From a virus, in IMG/VR virus record IMGVR_UViG_3300017788_000077, positions 1-37,013 of that record: DNA of 37,013 bases. The stretch is one strand, 5' to 3'. Below are positions 26,625-33,417 of this stretch, one piece after another. The notes under the pieces are model-generated. The model searched no databases, was not told the origin of the DNA, and saw nothing but the letters and a program-made list of their open reading frames with translations. Each line of letters begins with the position of its first letter. Positions within the stretch are counted from its first letter, which is position 1. Position numbers and translations under genes: made by a program.

Positions 26625-26928
26625 GTTAGAACTACAAGGTAGTAAAAAAATTTTACTGCCTCACGCAGGCGGTTGCCCGGTACCTGCTCGTTCCGTCTTA
26701 TTACAACGGCGGGTCTGTACACATACGCTATCATATGCACAGCCGTGGGCTATTAACCCTCTTTTAGCCTTTTAAAAATATTTTCAAACAGCAAAATCGG
26801 TTGTATGTAGGCATATCCGATCCTCGTCCTGTTAAGGATAGTTACTGAGTACTCTTTAACGGCGAGAGATTTCCTTACCCTGCGACATCACCAGGGATTT
26901 GGGCGTACGAAATTAGCCTACGCTGAGC

Positions 26929-27372
26929 TTAACCGTTTGATTGAATTTGAGATTGTTCTAAAAGACGTTGCCTAAGTATGTTTGAACCGCCTACTCTGAC
27001 GTTGATTATACCATTATAGTATTCGTCAGTTTCTAAAACCCTGCGTTCAAACTGCTCTCTTGCCTCTAAGTATGACATTTCTGCCTTGGATTGACAAAGA
27101 TACAGTATTTCTCTGCGGAAATTTTCTGCGCCTAACTGCTCAACATCTGCCTGTAGCCTATCTGATGATCCCCAATAGTCGCGCCAATCGCTTTCTACTG
27201 TGCCGCGTCTTTTGAGTTTTCGGCCTTTCAGTGGTGGTCGTGTTTTCTTAAACTGTGTTAATTTCTTGCCTATGTATTTTTGACCAGTGATGAGATTTGT
27301 GATGATGTAGACGAATCCTATATAACCTTCAGGAATTTCCTCTAAAGCTGAATCTTGATAAAACCATGTCAT
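26929..27372 (-). CDS. GIY-YIG family endonuclease-like protein, 147 aa
   Basis: The N-terminal nuclease motif is clear: GFVYIITN at residues 19-26 and KYIGKK at 32-37, followed by a basic loop, a DWRDYWGSS segment, and an FRREILYLCQSKAEMSYLEA stretch, whose Glu-bearing helix fits the family's metal-binding position. No DNA-binding repeat (NUMOD) domain follows. It may be a conserved phage nuclease rather than a mobile homing enzyme. ATG at 27372 comes 7 nt after the stop of the 81-aa gene, where ACAGCTAA is repeated in tandem; no ribosome site is visible. The structured noncoding stretch starts right after its stop. Confidence 0.75.
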   Translation of the reverse strand: MTWFYQDSALEEIPEGYIGFVYIITNLITGQKYIGKKLTQFKKTRPPLKGRKLKRRGTVESDWRDYWGSSDRLQADVEQLGAENFRREILYLCQSKAEMSYLEAREQFERRVLETDEYYNGIINVRVGGSNILRQRLLEQSQIQSNG

Positions 27373-27379
27373 TAGCTGT

Positions 27380-27625
27380 TTAGCTGTTTTGTTCTCCCTG
27401 TACCTTTGAAATTGAGCTGCGATATTTAGGTGATTTTAATTTTGGTTTTTTGTCTCTAATAGCCTGTATTTCATTTCTGCGTTCACTACAAAGCCGCCGT
27501 ATGTCACTGAGCAAACGACGTAGTTCTATGCCAGCAACATGAGTTCTTCTTCCTTCCCAGTGTAGATTGCGATCAAAATATTCATGCATCTTTTCTAGCA
27601 GAAGCTCATGGACATCCTTGGTCAT
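27380..27625 (-). CDS. Basic helical protein of unknown function, 81 aa
   Basis: Starts MTKDVHELLLEKMHEYFDRN and is rich in Arg/Lys, with an amphipathic helix AGIELRRLLSDIRRLCSERR and a disordered basic tail (KPKLKSPKYRSS). No family is recognised. Its ATG overlaps the gp46 stop in an ATGA junction (27622-27625), so translation is coupled to gp46. Position and charge suggest a nucleic-acid-linked or gp46/47-associated role, which is inference only. Confidence 0.7.
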   Translation of the reverse strand: MTKDVHELLLEKMHEYFDRNLHWEGRRTHVAGIELRRLLSDIRRLCSERRNEIQAIRDKKPKLKSPKYRSSISKVQGEQNS

Positions 27626-29403
27626 TCTACGATCTCCAGATCGTTTTCATAACTGGTGAATCCGTTTTCTTTGATCACTTTGAGAACATTGTTGACACGA
27701 CCTACTAGTTCGTCCTTGTGGCTGATCAGATAGATATTTTTCTTTCTTTCTCGAGCCATTTTTTTCAAAACACCCAAGGCATTTTCTACACCTGAGGCAT
27801 CCAGTCCATTATCTATGAGTTCGTCGATAAACAAGAGATTGATATTCTGATAAAGGCTTTCCCAGACGTCTCTGAAACTCCAACTTAGACCTAAAATCAA
27901 TCTATTTCTTTCGCCTCTAGATAAGTTATCAAAATCTAAATCTTGTCCTAACTGTGTAATTTCCACACTGAGATCATTCTGGAACATCACTGTGTGCGGC
28001 AAGCCCATGCGATCTAGATAGTATGTTAAACGATTGTTTAAATACGCAAGATTTTGATCTATGATCTTTTTACGGATGAATGAGTCTTTGCTGGTCAGTA
28101 GTTTCAATAGGAACTCTTGATGATCTTTGAGAGTCGTAAGATCGTTGACTAGATCCCAAGTGATGGTCTGTAAAGCAGTGTTTTTTAACTCGTCAATCTG
28201 TTCTTGATAAGGATCTGTTTCAGTTTGTCGATTACCTAGAGCAGTTTCTAAACTGGAGAGATTATTTTGATGCTTGAGAGCCTCCTCTACAGTGTCATAG
28301 TAAGTCTGAGGCCGGCCGTTGATATCTCCGATCCCCTCCAACTCTGCTACCGCTGCTGCGTAGCTATCGCTAACGTTCTGCAAATAGCTAGCCGCATCTT
28401 GTAGATTTTTTTCCGCTGCTGCGGCTAACTCCTCGTGTTTGTGCGTATGAAGTGCTTGCTCACAAGCCGGACAAGTTTTGTTTTTAAGTTGATCAACTTC
28501 TTTTTCGTATTTTTTAACCTGTTTATCTGCTTGGATTAATGCAGTTTCTAAAGTAGCCTTTTCTTTGTTAAGACTTTTGATCTTAGTGCTTTGTTCTTCG
28601 TAGATTTTAAGTTTAGCATGTTGCCCTAATTCTCGTTCGATGTCCACAGATTGTAAATCTAGAATACTTTTAGCGATTTTTTCGCAGTCTTCTTTTTGCT
28701 GCGTATACCACGCCTTTTGCCTAGTTTCTAAACCCTCGATGCTCTGCTGTATTTTTTCGTTAGATTTTTTAGTGGCTTCGATGTTAGCATTTTCTTGTGT
28801 GATTTGATCTTTGGTAATTCGAATCTGTTCTTTGAGAAGCTCTGCTTTTTCACTGAGTAAAGTGATGCCTAGCAGTTGTTCGATGACAGCACGTTGATCA
28901 TTAGATTTCATGCTTAAGAATGGTTCTGTATATGTGTTCAATGCTACGATATGTTTGAACATGTCATGGCTCATGCCCAACAGTTCGTCTATGTCCTTCT
29001 GCGTCTCTCGCATGTCACCTTGGCTGTCGTCGGTGGCTTCGGAACTCTGCTCGATATCGTCAACGAAGAACTTCATCACTGATGGCTTCCTACCGCGTTC
29101 GATGCGATAGTTGATGCCATCTTTTTCAAAAAGCAGCGTAACCAACATGTTTTTGTTATTGATCTTATTAATCAAATTGTCTTTTTTGATGTTAGTTAGG
29201 GCTTGGCCGTAGAGAGCGTAGCTTAATGCGTTGACTATGGTTGTTTTACCAGTGCCGTTGCGGCTTCCAGAATCATCACCTCCTTGGTCTAGATTTTCAC
29301 CAAGCACTAAGGTCAGCTGCTCTCGGCCAAAATCTACAGCTTGGGTTTGATTACCCACGCTCATGAAGTTTTTCACCGTTAGATCTTTTATCTTAATTGC
29401 CAT
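27622..29403 (-). CDS. 46: Recombination endonuclease subunit gp46 (SbcC/Rad50-like ATPase)
   Basis: This is the ATPase half of the gp46/gp47 complex that resects DNA ends for recombination-dependent replication. Seen: Walker A GSRNGTGKTT at 46-55, a long coiled coil (about 185-440) broken by the zinc hook CPAC at 311-314, the ABC signature LSRGERNR at 494-501, Walker B NLLFIDELID at 522-531, and the ISHKDE switch His near 561. The loop before Walker A is enlarged (GENLDQGGDDSGSRNG) compared with T4. GAGG precedes the ATG. It lies 33 nt after gp47, as expected for a paired complex. Confidence 0.95.
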   Translation of the reverse strand: MAIKIKDLTVKNFMSVGNQTQAVDFGREQLTLVLGENLDQGGDDSGSRNGTGKTTIVNALSYALYGQALTNIKKDNLINKINNKNMLVTLLFEKDGINYRIERGRKPSVMKFFVDDIEQSSEATDDSQGDMRETQKDIDELLGMSHDMFKHIVALNTYTEPFLSMKSNDQRAVIEQLLGITLLSEKAELLKEQIRITKDQITQENANIEATKKSNEKIQQSIEGLETRQKAWYTQQKEDCEKIAKSILDLQSVDIERELGQHAKLKIYEEQSTKIKSLNKEKATLETALIQADKQVKKYEKEVDQLKNKTCPACEQALHTHKHEELAAAAEKNLQDAASYLQNVSDSYAAAVAELEGIGDINGRPQTYYDTVEEALKHQNNLSSLETALGNRQTETDPYQEQIDELKNTALQTITWDLVNDLTTLKDHQEFLLKLLTSKDSFIRKKIIDQNLAYLNNRLTYYLDRMGLPHTVMFQNDLSVEITQLGQDLDFDNLSRGERNRLILGLSWSFRDVWESLYQNINLLFIDELIDNGLDASGVENALGVLKKMARERKKNIYLISHKDELVGRVNNVLKVIKENGFTSYENDLEIVE

Positions 29404-29436
29404 ATTGCCTCATTAAATTATTTTTCCATGGTCTTA

Positions 29437-30450
29437 TCATAGGTTGTTGTAAATGTCCAACAATATTTTAGTATCATAGTTGTCACTCTGTATGCTTACG
29501 ATCTGATTGCTAACTATCTGATCCACGCTTTCAAAGGTCTGTATATCGATACTCGATGTGATTTCTACTTCTTTCTTTTCTGGAATCAGAGTAAGTTCTC
29601 TGATATCATAATCAGTCATAAATTTTTCTTTGATAAAACTGGCTTCTTCGTAGGTGATGTTTATGTCTAGAGCCACCCTGAGATGCATCTTAGATTTTAA
29701 GAGATTATCTGCATCGTCAATAAGCTGACTGAGTTTTACAGTCCTGTATTTAGGAGCATCAAACCAATTTAAATATTGTGGTTGTTGTCCCCATTCTAAA
29801 ATCATCATTCCGCGATCGTCGTCCCATGCGTCTGCATAGTTGTGGGGGAAAGCATTTCCGATATAGATCATATTTAGGCGTTGCTGCCTTTTATGAAAAT
29901 GCCCGCTAAATCCTAATTCATAATTCGAAAAATGTTCTAGTTGTATTTCCCCATGATCAGGCATTTGCACCATAGCGTTCATAAAGAAGCTAGGTAATTC
30001 GAAGTGACCAAAAATATATTTGCCACCTCGTTTGCCTATACTCTTCCATTCCTCGCCTACTAGCCAAGGACATAAGGTAACATCACCTATAGTAATAGGC
30101 TTGTGTACTACAGTGACACCTGGGATATATTTGCCAAATTCTACAGAATGAATATCTCGCTTGTCCTTATAATACAAGTCGTGATTACCAGGAAAGAAGA
30201 AAAACTGATCAAATGCTTTTCCTAGTTTTTCTAAAGCCCTAAGGCTGTAATCCATGGTAGTGATATTTAGGCTGTTGCGATTGTGATGCCAGTCGCCCAT
30301 GAATATGCCTGTGTCACAGCCCGCCTTTTTGGCCTCTTCTATATACCAATCTACGAATTGTTCACAGTCTTGATTGTGTGTTTGGCTATTAGATTTTAAC
30401 CCGAAGTGTATGTCCGTAAAACAGGCTACTTTTTTAAACAAGTTACTCAA
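29437..30450 (-). CDS. 47: Recombination endonuclease subunit gp47 (SbcD/Mre11-like), TTG start
   Basis: The metallophosphoesterase nuclease partner of gp46. All the metal motifs are visible: D13 and H15 in TDIHFG, D53 in GDWHHN, N89-H90-D91 in GNHDLYY, H149 in FGHFELP, and H184/H186 in SGHFHKRQ. Length (337 aa) is close to T4 gp47 (339 aa). There is no ATG at the start. TTG at 30450 has GGAG 8 nt upstream and is the best start, so expression may be held down. It follows gp55 after a 45-base gap. Confidence 0.95.
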   Translation of the reverse strand: MSNLFKKVACFTDIHFGLKSNSQTHNQDCEQFVDWYIEEAKKAGCDTGIFMGDWHHNRNSLNITTMDYSLRALEKLGKAFDQFFFFPGNHDLYYKDKRDIHSVEFGKYIPGVTVVHKPITIGDVTLCPWLVGEEWKSIGKRGGKYIFGHFELPSFFMNAMVQMPDHGEIQLEHFSNYELGFSGHFHKRQQRLNMIYIGNAFPHNYADAWDDDRGMMILEWGQQPQYLNWFDAPKYRTVKLSQLIDDADNLLKSKMHLRVALDINITYEEASFIKEKFMTDYDIRELTLIPEKKEVEITSSIDIQTFESVDQIVSNQIVSIQSDNYDTKILLDIYNNL

Positions 30451-30495
30451 ATTATGATCTCCGTTGATCTATTATAACTGACAGGCAGCAACAGG

Positions 30496-31317
30496 TCAAT
30501 CTTCAGAGCCTTCAAATCTCTTCATCGCATTAGCATAGTCGCCTTCGCCCATTCTGGTGTAACTAGGATTCATACCGTTCATTTCTAATAGATCATCTCG
30601 GATATTTTGATTACGTTTTTCTATGTTAATAATTCTTACAAAACTATTAGTCACTGCGGCTGTAAAATAAGCGAAAGGGTTGTCCGATTTACTTTCGTCA
30701 AACTGTAAACCAATCTGGGTTAATTGTAAAATAGCCTGCCCCTTCATTTCGTCATTGTAGGTATAACCGCGAACATTGCCCCGTGTAGCATAGCGTTCGC
30801 AGAGCTTAATATACATGCGAGCTAGATTATTTGTGACCTGTCCGTGATCTTTGCTAAATTTGCCTTTTTCAACAGTGCCTTTCCAATGACTTTTTCCAAC
30901 ACATACTAGTTCGTCATTCTCATTAAATTTCCAATGTTGGAAAGGAGGAAAATTAACCTTGTCTCTATGATCGGCTGTGGATTTGGGATTCTTTTTCCGT
31001 GTGCTGTTTAACGGAACATGATCAAATGTCATAATACGGAAAATCACATCCGTTTTAGCAATTTTTTTATAATCTATTTCGCAGTCAGCCAACTTGACCT
31101 TTTCTCCTGCTTGTTTACGCCTCTCGAATTCTTGTTGGCTTAGTCTTTTGGCTTTGTTTCTTTTGGCGTCTGCGACTGTACGAATATTAATCTTACCTAC
31201 ACTAGGTAAGATTAAGTCGTATTGATGATATTCTTTTTTAGTAAATGAGCAATATGTATTTTTGCTCCTATGTATTTCTTCTAACAAGTCTTTATTGTTT
31301 AAGTAATTGATTTTAAT
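30496..31317 (-). CDS. 55: Late-promoter sigma factor gp55, apparent ATT start after homing-gene insertion
   Basis: The protein is gp55-like: a small sigma-type factor that directs host RNA polymerase to ATAAATA late promoters. Evidence is the T4-like place before gp47/gp46 and the segment ITDD/QLTQIGLQFDESKSDNPF, AYFTAAVTNSFVRIINIEKR, which resembles sigma region 2. The first in-frame TTG (31287) has no ribosome site. Extending upstream to ATT at 31317 gives (M)KINYLNNKDLLEE... with AAGGAG 7 nt before it, ideal spacing. This start aligns codon for codon with the stub MKVNYLNR that lies beyond the homing endonuclease gene. The length is then 273 aa. The AAGGAG lies inside the last codons of that endonuclease gene. 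Use of ATT is inference; TTG at 31287 is the alternative. Confidence 0.85.
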   Translation of the reverse strand: MKINYLNNKDLLEEIHRSKNTYCSFTKKEYHQYDLILPSVGKINIRTVADAKRNKAKRLSQQEFERRKQAGEKVKLADCEIDYKKIAKTDVIFRIMTFDHVPLNSTRKKNPKSTADHRDKVNFPPFQHWKFNENDELVCVGKSHWKGTVEKGKFSKDHGQVTNNLARMYIKLCERYATRGNVRGYTYNDEMKGQAILQLTQIGLQFDESKSDNPFAYFTAAVTNSFVRIINIEKRNQNIRDDLLEMNGMNPSYTRMGEGDYANAMKRFEGSED

Positions 31318-31318
31318 T

Positions 31319-31960
31319 TTAATTCTCCTTTAAATGTTTGCAATTATCAAAGTGCCATCTAACCATAGCACTAGCTCCGCCGGATTTACCACAAATAGGG
31401 CAAACACTGATCGGTTTTGAACGATTCTTTAATTTTTCTTTAATTTTTTCTTTTGTTTCTGTTGTTTTTAGTTTTCCTTTTGCAGCGATTGACATTTTCT
31501 TTTTAGATTCTTCTTCTCGTTTACGTCCATTATTTGCTTTAGAAATTTTCTTTTTAGTTTCTTCAGAAAGAGGATGCCTGATTCTGTTTTTTGCTGCAAT
31601 CGATCTTTTTAATCTAGTTTCATCAGATTCATTTCGTTTTGCTTCTGATAGTTTCTTCCTTGTAGTAAGGGAAGGATTTTTTAAACCTTCTCCACCGTTT
31701 GTTTTATTATTAAGTATTCCTGTGTTTAAATCTTTTCTACCGTATTCTGCTATAAGTTTTATTTCTAAATCGAGTGCTTCTTGTTCAAACAAATTTTTTT
31801 TAAAAAATATTATACATTCTGGTAGAGGAGGCTCAATCCCGTGATGTTTAACAAATGCTCGATTATCAATACCTTTTCCTATATAATACGGAGTACCTGC
31901 TGTTGCAGTTTTTGAGTCTTTACTTCTAATGTAGGCATACACATAAAAATTATTTTTCAT
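31319..31960 (-). CDS. GIY-YIG homing endonuclease (Seg-like) with NUMOD repeats and zinc finger
   Basis: A free-standing homing nuclease of 213 aa. The catalytic domain shows VYAYIR (7-12), YYIGKG (25-30), Arg34 and the Glu66 helix (ALDLEIKLIAEYGR). Next come several basic DNA-binding repeats of the NUMOD3 kind (LSEETKKKISKANNGRK and relatives, about 95-170). A C-terminal zinc-finger-like end follows (CPICGK...HFDNCKH, about 190-208). It sits between a gene 55 stub and the intact gene 55 body. It has no good ribosome site; ATG lies 7 nt after the stub's stop, so it may be read by re-initiation. The Lys-rich, AT-rich coding differs from gp55 and gp47, as expected of an acquired gene. Confidence 0.9.
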   Translation of the reverse strand: MKNNFYVYAYIRSKDSKTATAGTPYYIGKGIDNRAFVKHHGIEPPLPECIIFFKKNLFEQEALDLEIKLIAEYGRKDLNTGILNNKTNGGEGLKNPSLTTRKKLSEAKRNESDETRLKRSIAAKNRIRHPLSEETKKKISKANNGRKREEESKKKMSIAAKGKLKTTETKEKIKEKLKNRSKPISVCPICGKSGGASAMVRWHFDNCKHLKEN

Positions 31961-31967
31961 ATCTTAT

Positions 31968-31994
31968 TTATCTATTAAGATAGTTAACTTTCAT
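31968..31994 (-). pseudogene. 55: Eight-codon stub of gene 55 left upstream of the homing gene
   Basis: ATG at 31994, behind GGAG (32002-31999), encodes MKVNYLNR and stops. The start of the gp55 body downstream reads (M)KINYLNN. Six of the eight positions agree if the start codon is set aside with V/I counted as similar, yet nearly every shared residue uses a different codon: AAC/AAT, TAT/TAC, CTT/TTA, AAT/AAC. This is the expected remnant of the original gene start, now perhaps serving as a leader peptide for the homing gene. Confidence 0.65.
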
Positions 31995-32017
31995 AATACT
32001 CCAATATAGATCTAACA

Positions 32018-32046
32018 ATTATAAACTACGCGGTTTATTTTGTCAA
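32018..32046 (-). promoter_or_regulatory. Consensus sigma-70 promoter for the gp55-gp47-gp46 operon
   Basis: Minus-strand TTGACA (32046-32041), a 17-base spacer and TATAAT (32023-32018) match the host sigma-70 consensus at 12 of 12 positions. The start would be near 32011, about 17 nt before the gene 55 stub. It is an early-type promoter for the leftward operon. Confidence 0.9.
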
Positions 32047-32053
32047 CTAAATA
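32046..32053 (+). promoter_or_regulatory. Late-promoter-like box ACTAAATA for the baseplate genes
   Basis: Plus-strand ACTAAATACT lies 20 nt before the ATG at 32074. It keeps the TAAATACT end of the T4 late consensus but lacks the first TA. It is nested in an inverted repeat, TGTCAA (32041-32046) and TTGACA (32055-32060), whose left arm is the -35 box of the opposing sigma-70 promoter. Confidence 0.5.
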
Positions 32054-32073
32054 CTTGACAAAAGGAGAAATCG

Positions 32074-33117
32074 ATGCCATTTGATGTAGGTGCCGGATTA
32101 AACACAGTATCTAAATTATCTAGTGGTGCCTTAGGGTCTTCGGGCGGCGTATTAAGCGGAGCACTAGGAACAGCCAGCAAACTTGCAGGAGCACTTAATA
32201 ATTTATCTAATCCTGCTGCCTTGATATCCTCATTAAGAAGCTTAAATCTACCAAAAGGCGGCGAATCTGGAGTAAAATTATCAAATGCCGCAGCCGCGTT
32301 TGGTGGAGCAGATGCCAGCAACGATTGGCGTGTTAGACTCAGCGTGCCATCTGCTTTTGTAGGCAGTCCAGTATTGCAACCTTTAGTGCAGGCCGGGGGT
32401 TTGATATTTCCTTATACCCCTCAGATACAGATATCAAGTTCTGCTAATTATGAAGATACCAGTGTAACTCATCAAAATTATCAATTTACCAATTATCAAA
32501 ACAGCAGAATTAATGCCATACAGATAATCGCACCATTTAATGTTGAAGACGGAGCTCAGGCATTATACTGGCTAGCAGCGGTACATCTTTTGCGTAGTGC
32601 GACTAAAATGTTTACTGGCGACGGGAATTTACAAGGAAATCCGCCACCTATATTAAAATTAAATGGTTACGGAGATTACGTTTTTAAAAATGTTCCTGTG
32701 ATAGTGCAGAGTTTTTCTGTAGATCTCCCACAGGATTCAAATTATATTAATACCAGTGTGGCCGCAGCCGCAGCATCTGCATCTCAGGGAGGCGGCCCTT
32801 TGAGTTCAATAGCTGGTATATCTAGTACTAGTTCCCAACTAGCCGGTCTTGCCGGAGCATTAGGGGCAAATAAAGCTGCTAATGCCTTAGGTGCTATCGG
32901 CGCAGTAGGAGGAGCTGTAGCTGGAATCAGTAAATTGATCAATAGCGCAACTTCTTTAGCCGGTGGCGGCGCATTCGCTACTAATGGAAACAGTTGGGTG
33001 CCAACTAAGAGTGCGATGAACATCACCGTACAACCGATATACAGCAGAGAAAGTGTAAGACAATTTAGCCTGCAGAAATTTGTCAACGGAGAGTATGTCA
33101 ACGGAGGATACGTATAG
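32074..33117 (+). CDS. Baseplate protein, probable tail-tube cap (gp48-like), 347 aa
   Basis: Gly/Ala/Ser-rich ends flank a core of about 170 residues: WRVRLSVPSAFVGSPVLQPL, then GGLIFPYTPQIQISSSANYE, FTNYQNSRINAIQIIAPFNV, YWLAAVHLLRSATKMFTGDG, PPPILKLNGYGDYVFKNVPV. The C-terminus carries MNITVQPIYSRESVRQFSL. I associate this pattern with tube-initiator or tube-cap baseplate proteins of marine T4-like phages, often named gp48, but sequence likeness to T4 gp48 itself is not evident to me. AAGGAG stands 7 nt before ATG. It opens a rightward baseplate operon with gp53 and gp5. gp54 or another tube-like protein is the main alternative. Confidence 0.6.
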   Translation: MPFDVGAGLNTVSKLSSGALGSSGGVLSGALGTASKLAGALNNLSNPAALISSLRSLNLPKGGESGVKLSNAAAAFGGADASNDWRVRLSVPSAFVGSPVLQPLVQAGGLIFPYTPQIQISSSANYEDTSVTHQNYQFTNYQNSRINAIQIIAPFNVEDGAQALYWLAAVHLLRSATKMFTGDGNLQGNPPPILKLNGYGDYVFKNVPVIVQSFSVDLPQDSNYINTSVAAAAASASQGGGPLSSIAGISSTSSQLAGLAGALGANKAANALGAIGAVGGAVAGISKLINSATSLAGGGAFATNGNSWVPTKSAMNITVQPIYSRESVRQFSLQKFVNGEYVNGGYV

Positions 33118-33416
33118 TGGCAACTTATACTAATACCAGCCCTTGGGCATCTACCGAAATCGTTCAAAATTATCTTGGAATCTTAAACATCAGACCAGTT
33201 GCAGCTGAAGAAGACGACTATCTTTATAAAATAGAACCGCAGTATACACATAGACCAGATCTTTTAAGTTATGACCTTTACGGTACATCGAAACTATGGT
33301 GGGTCTTTACACAAAGGAATCTCAATGTCCTACAAGATCCTATCTATGATTTTGTTCCAGGCGTTGAAATATATATACCGAAGAGATCCGGTCTAGCTAA
33401 AGTATTGGGATTATAA
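33117..33416 (+). CDS. 53: Baseplate wedge protein gp53
   Basis: The short gp53-type fold is evident: IEPQYTHRPDLLSYDLYGTS, KLWWVFTQRNLNVLQDPIYD, FVPGVEIYIPKRS. The YGT..LWWVF..RN...DPI.DF..G..I.IP string is the family signature. At 99 aa it is half the size of T4 gp53 (196 aa). GTG start at 33117 shares its G with the TAG of the preceding gene, and GGAGG lies 9 nt upstream, so the two are tightly coupled. It acts in the baseplate wedge that surrounds the hub. Confidence 0.85.
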   Translation: MATYTNTSPWASTEIVQNYLGILNIRPVAAEEDDYLYKIEPQYTHRPDLLSYDLYGTSKLWWVFTQRNLNVLQDPIYDFVPGVEIYIPKRSGLAKVLGL

Positions 33417-33417
33417 C

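Larger units (their letters stand above)
26452..26928 (-). other. 477-base gene-free region packed with hairpins; candidate structured RNA
   Basis: No credible gene is seen on either strand. Paired segments follow closely: 26903-26907 with 26919-26923; 26878-26882 with 26892-26896; a stem-loop over 26823-26866; 26796-26800 with 26817-26821, enclosing GTATG/CATAT; 26748-26752 with 26765-26769; 26706-26710 with 26742-26746, enclosing ATACG-type pairs; 26665-26672 with 26677-26687 (on the minus strand a GCAA loop closed by CGG/CCG and GCAGG/CCTGC with a TAC bulge); 26638-26647 with 26651-26660 (10 bp); 26568-26575 with 26580-26587 (8 bp); and 26469-26477 with 26485-26493 (9 bp). The GNRA loop and the leftward genes on both sides favour a minus-strand RNA. 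No tRNA, tmRNA or group I core elements were recognised. Confidence 0.5.

Noticed and set aside
26590-26775. 61-codon plus-strand frame in the noncoding region
   Set aside because: No ribosome site, no protein-like pattern, and it runs through several strong hairpins; better explained as part of a structured RNA or chance.
26638-26928. Group I intron, tRNA or tmRNA
   Set aside because: No P7-type conserved core, no T-loop within a proper arm, no tag frame, and the flanking nuclease gene is complete with its own start and stop rather than inside a split gene.
31965-31972. GATAAATA late-box match on the minus strand before the homing gene
   Set aside because: It is 5 nt from the ATG and coincides with the end of the gene 55 stub; spacing is wrong for a functional late promoter of this gene.
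31296-31976. Gene 55 interrupted by an intron or translational bypass rather than by a simple homing gene
   Set aside because: Only about 8-25 bases lie between the nuclease frame and each gp55 fragment, leaving no room for a self-splicing core; and the downstream copy repeats the start residues instead of continuing them.
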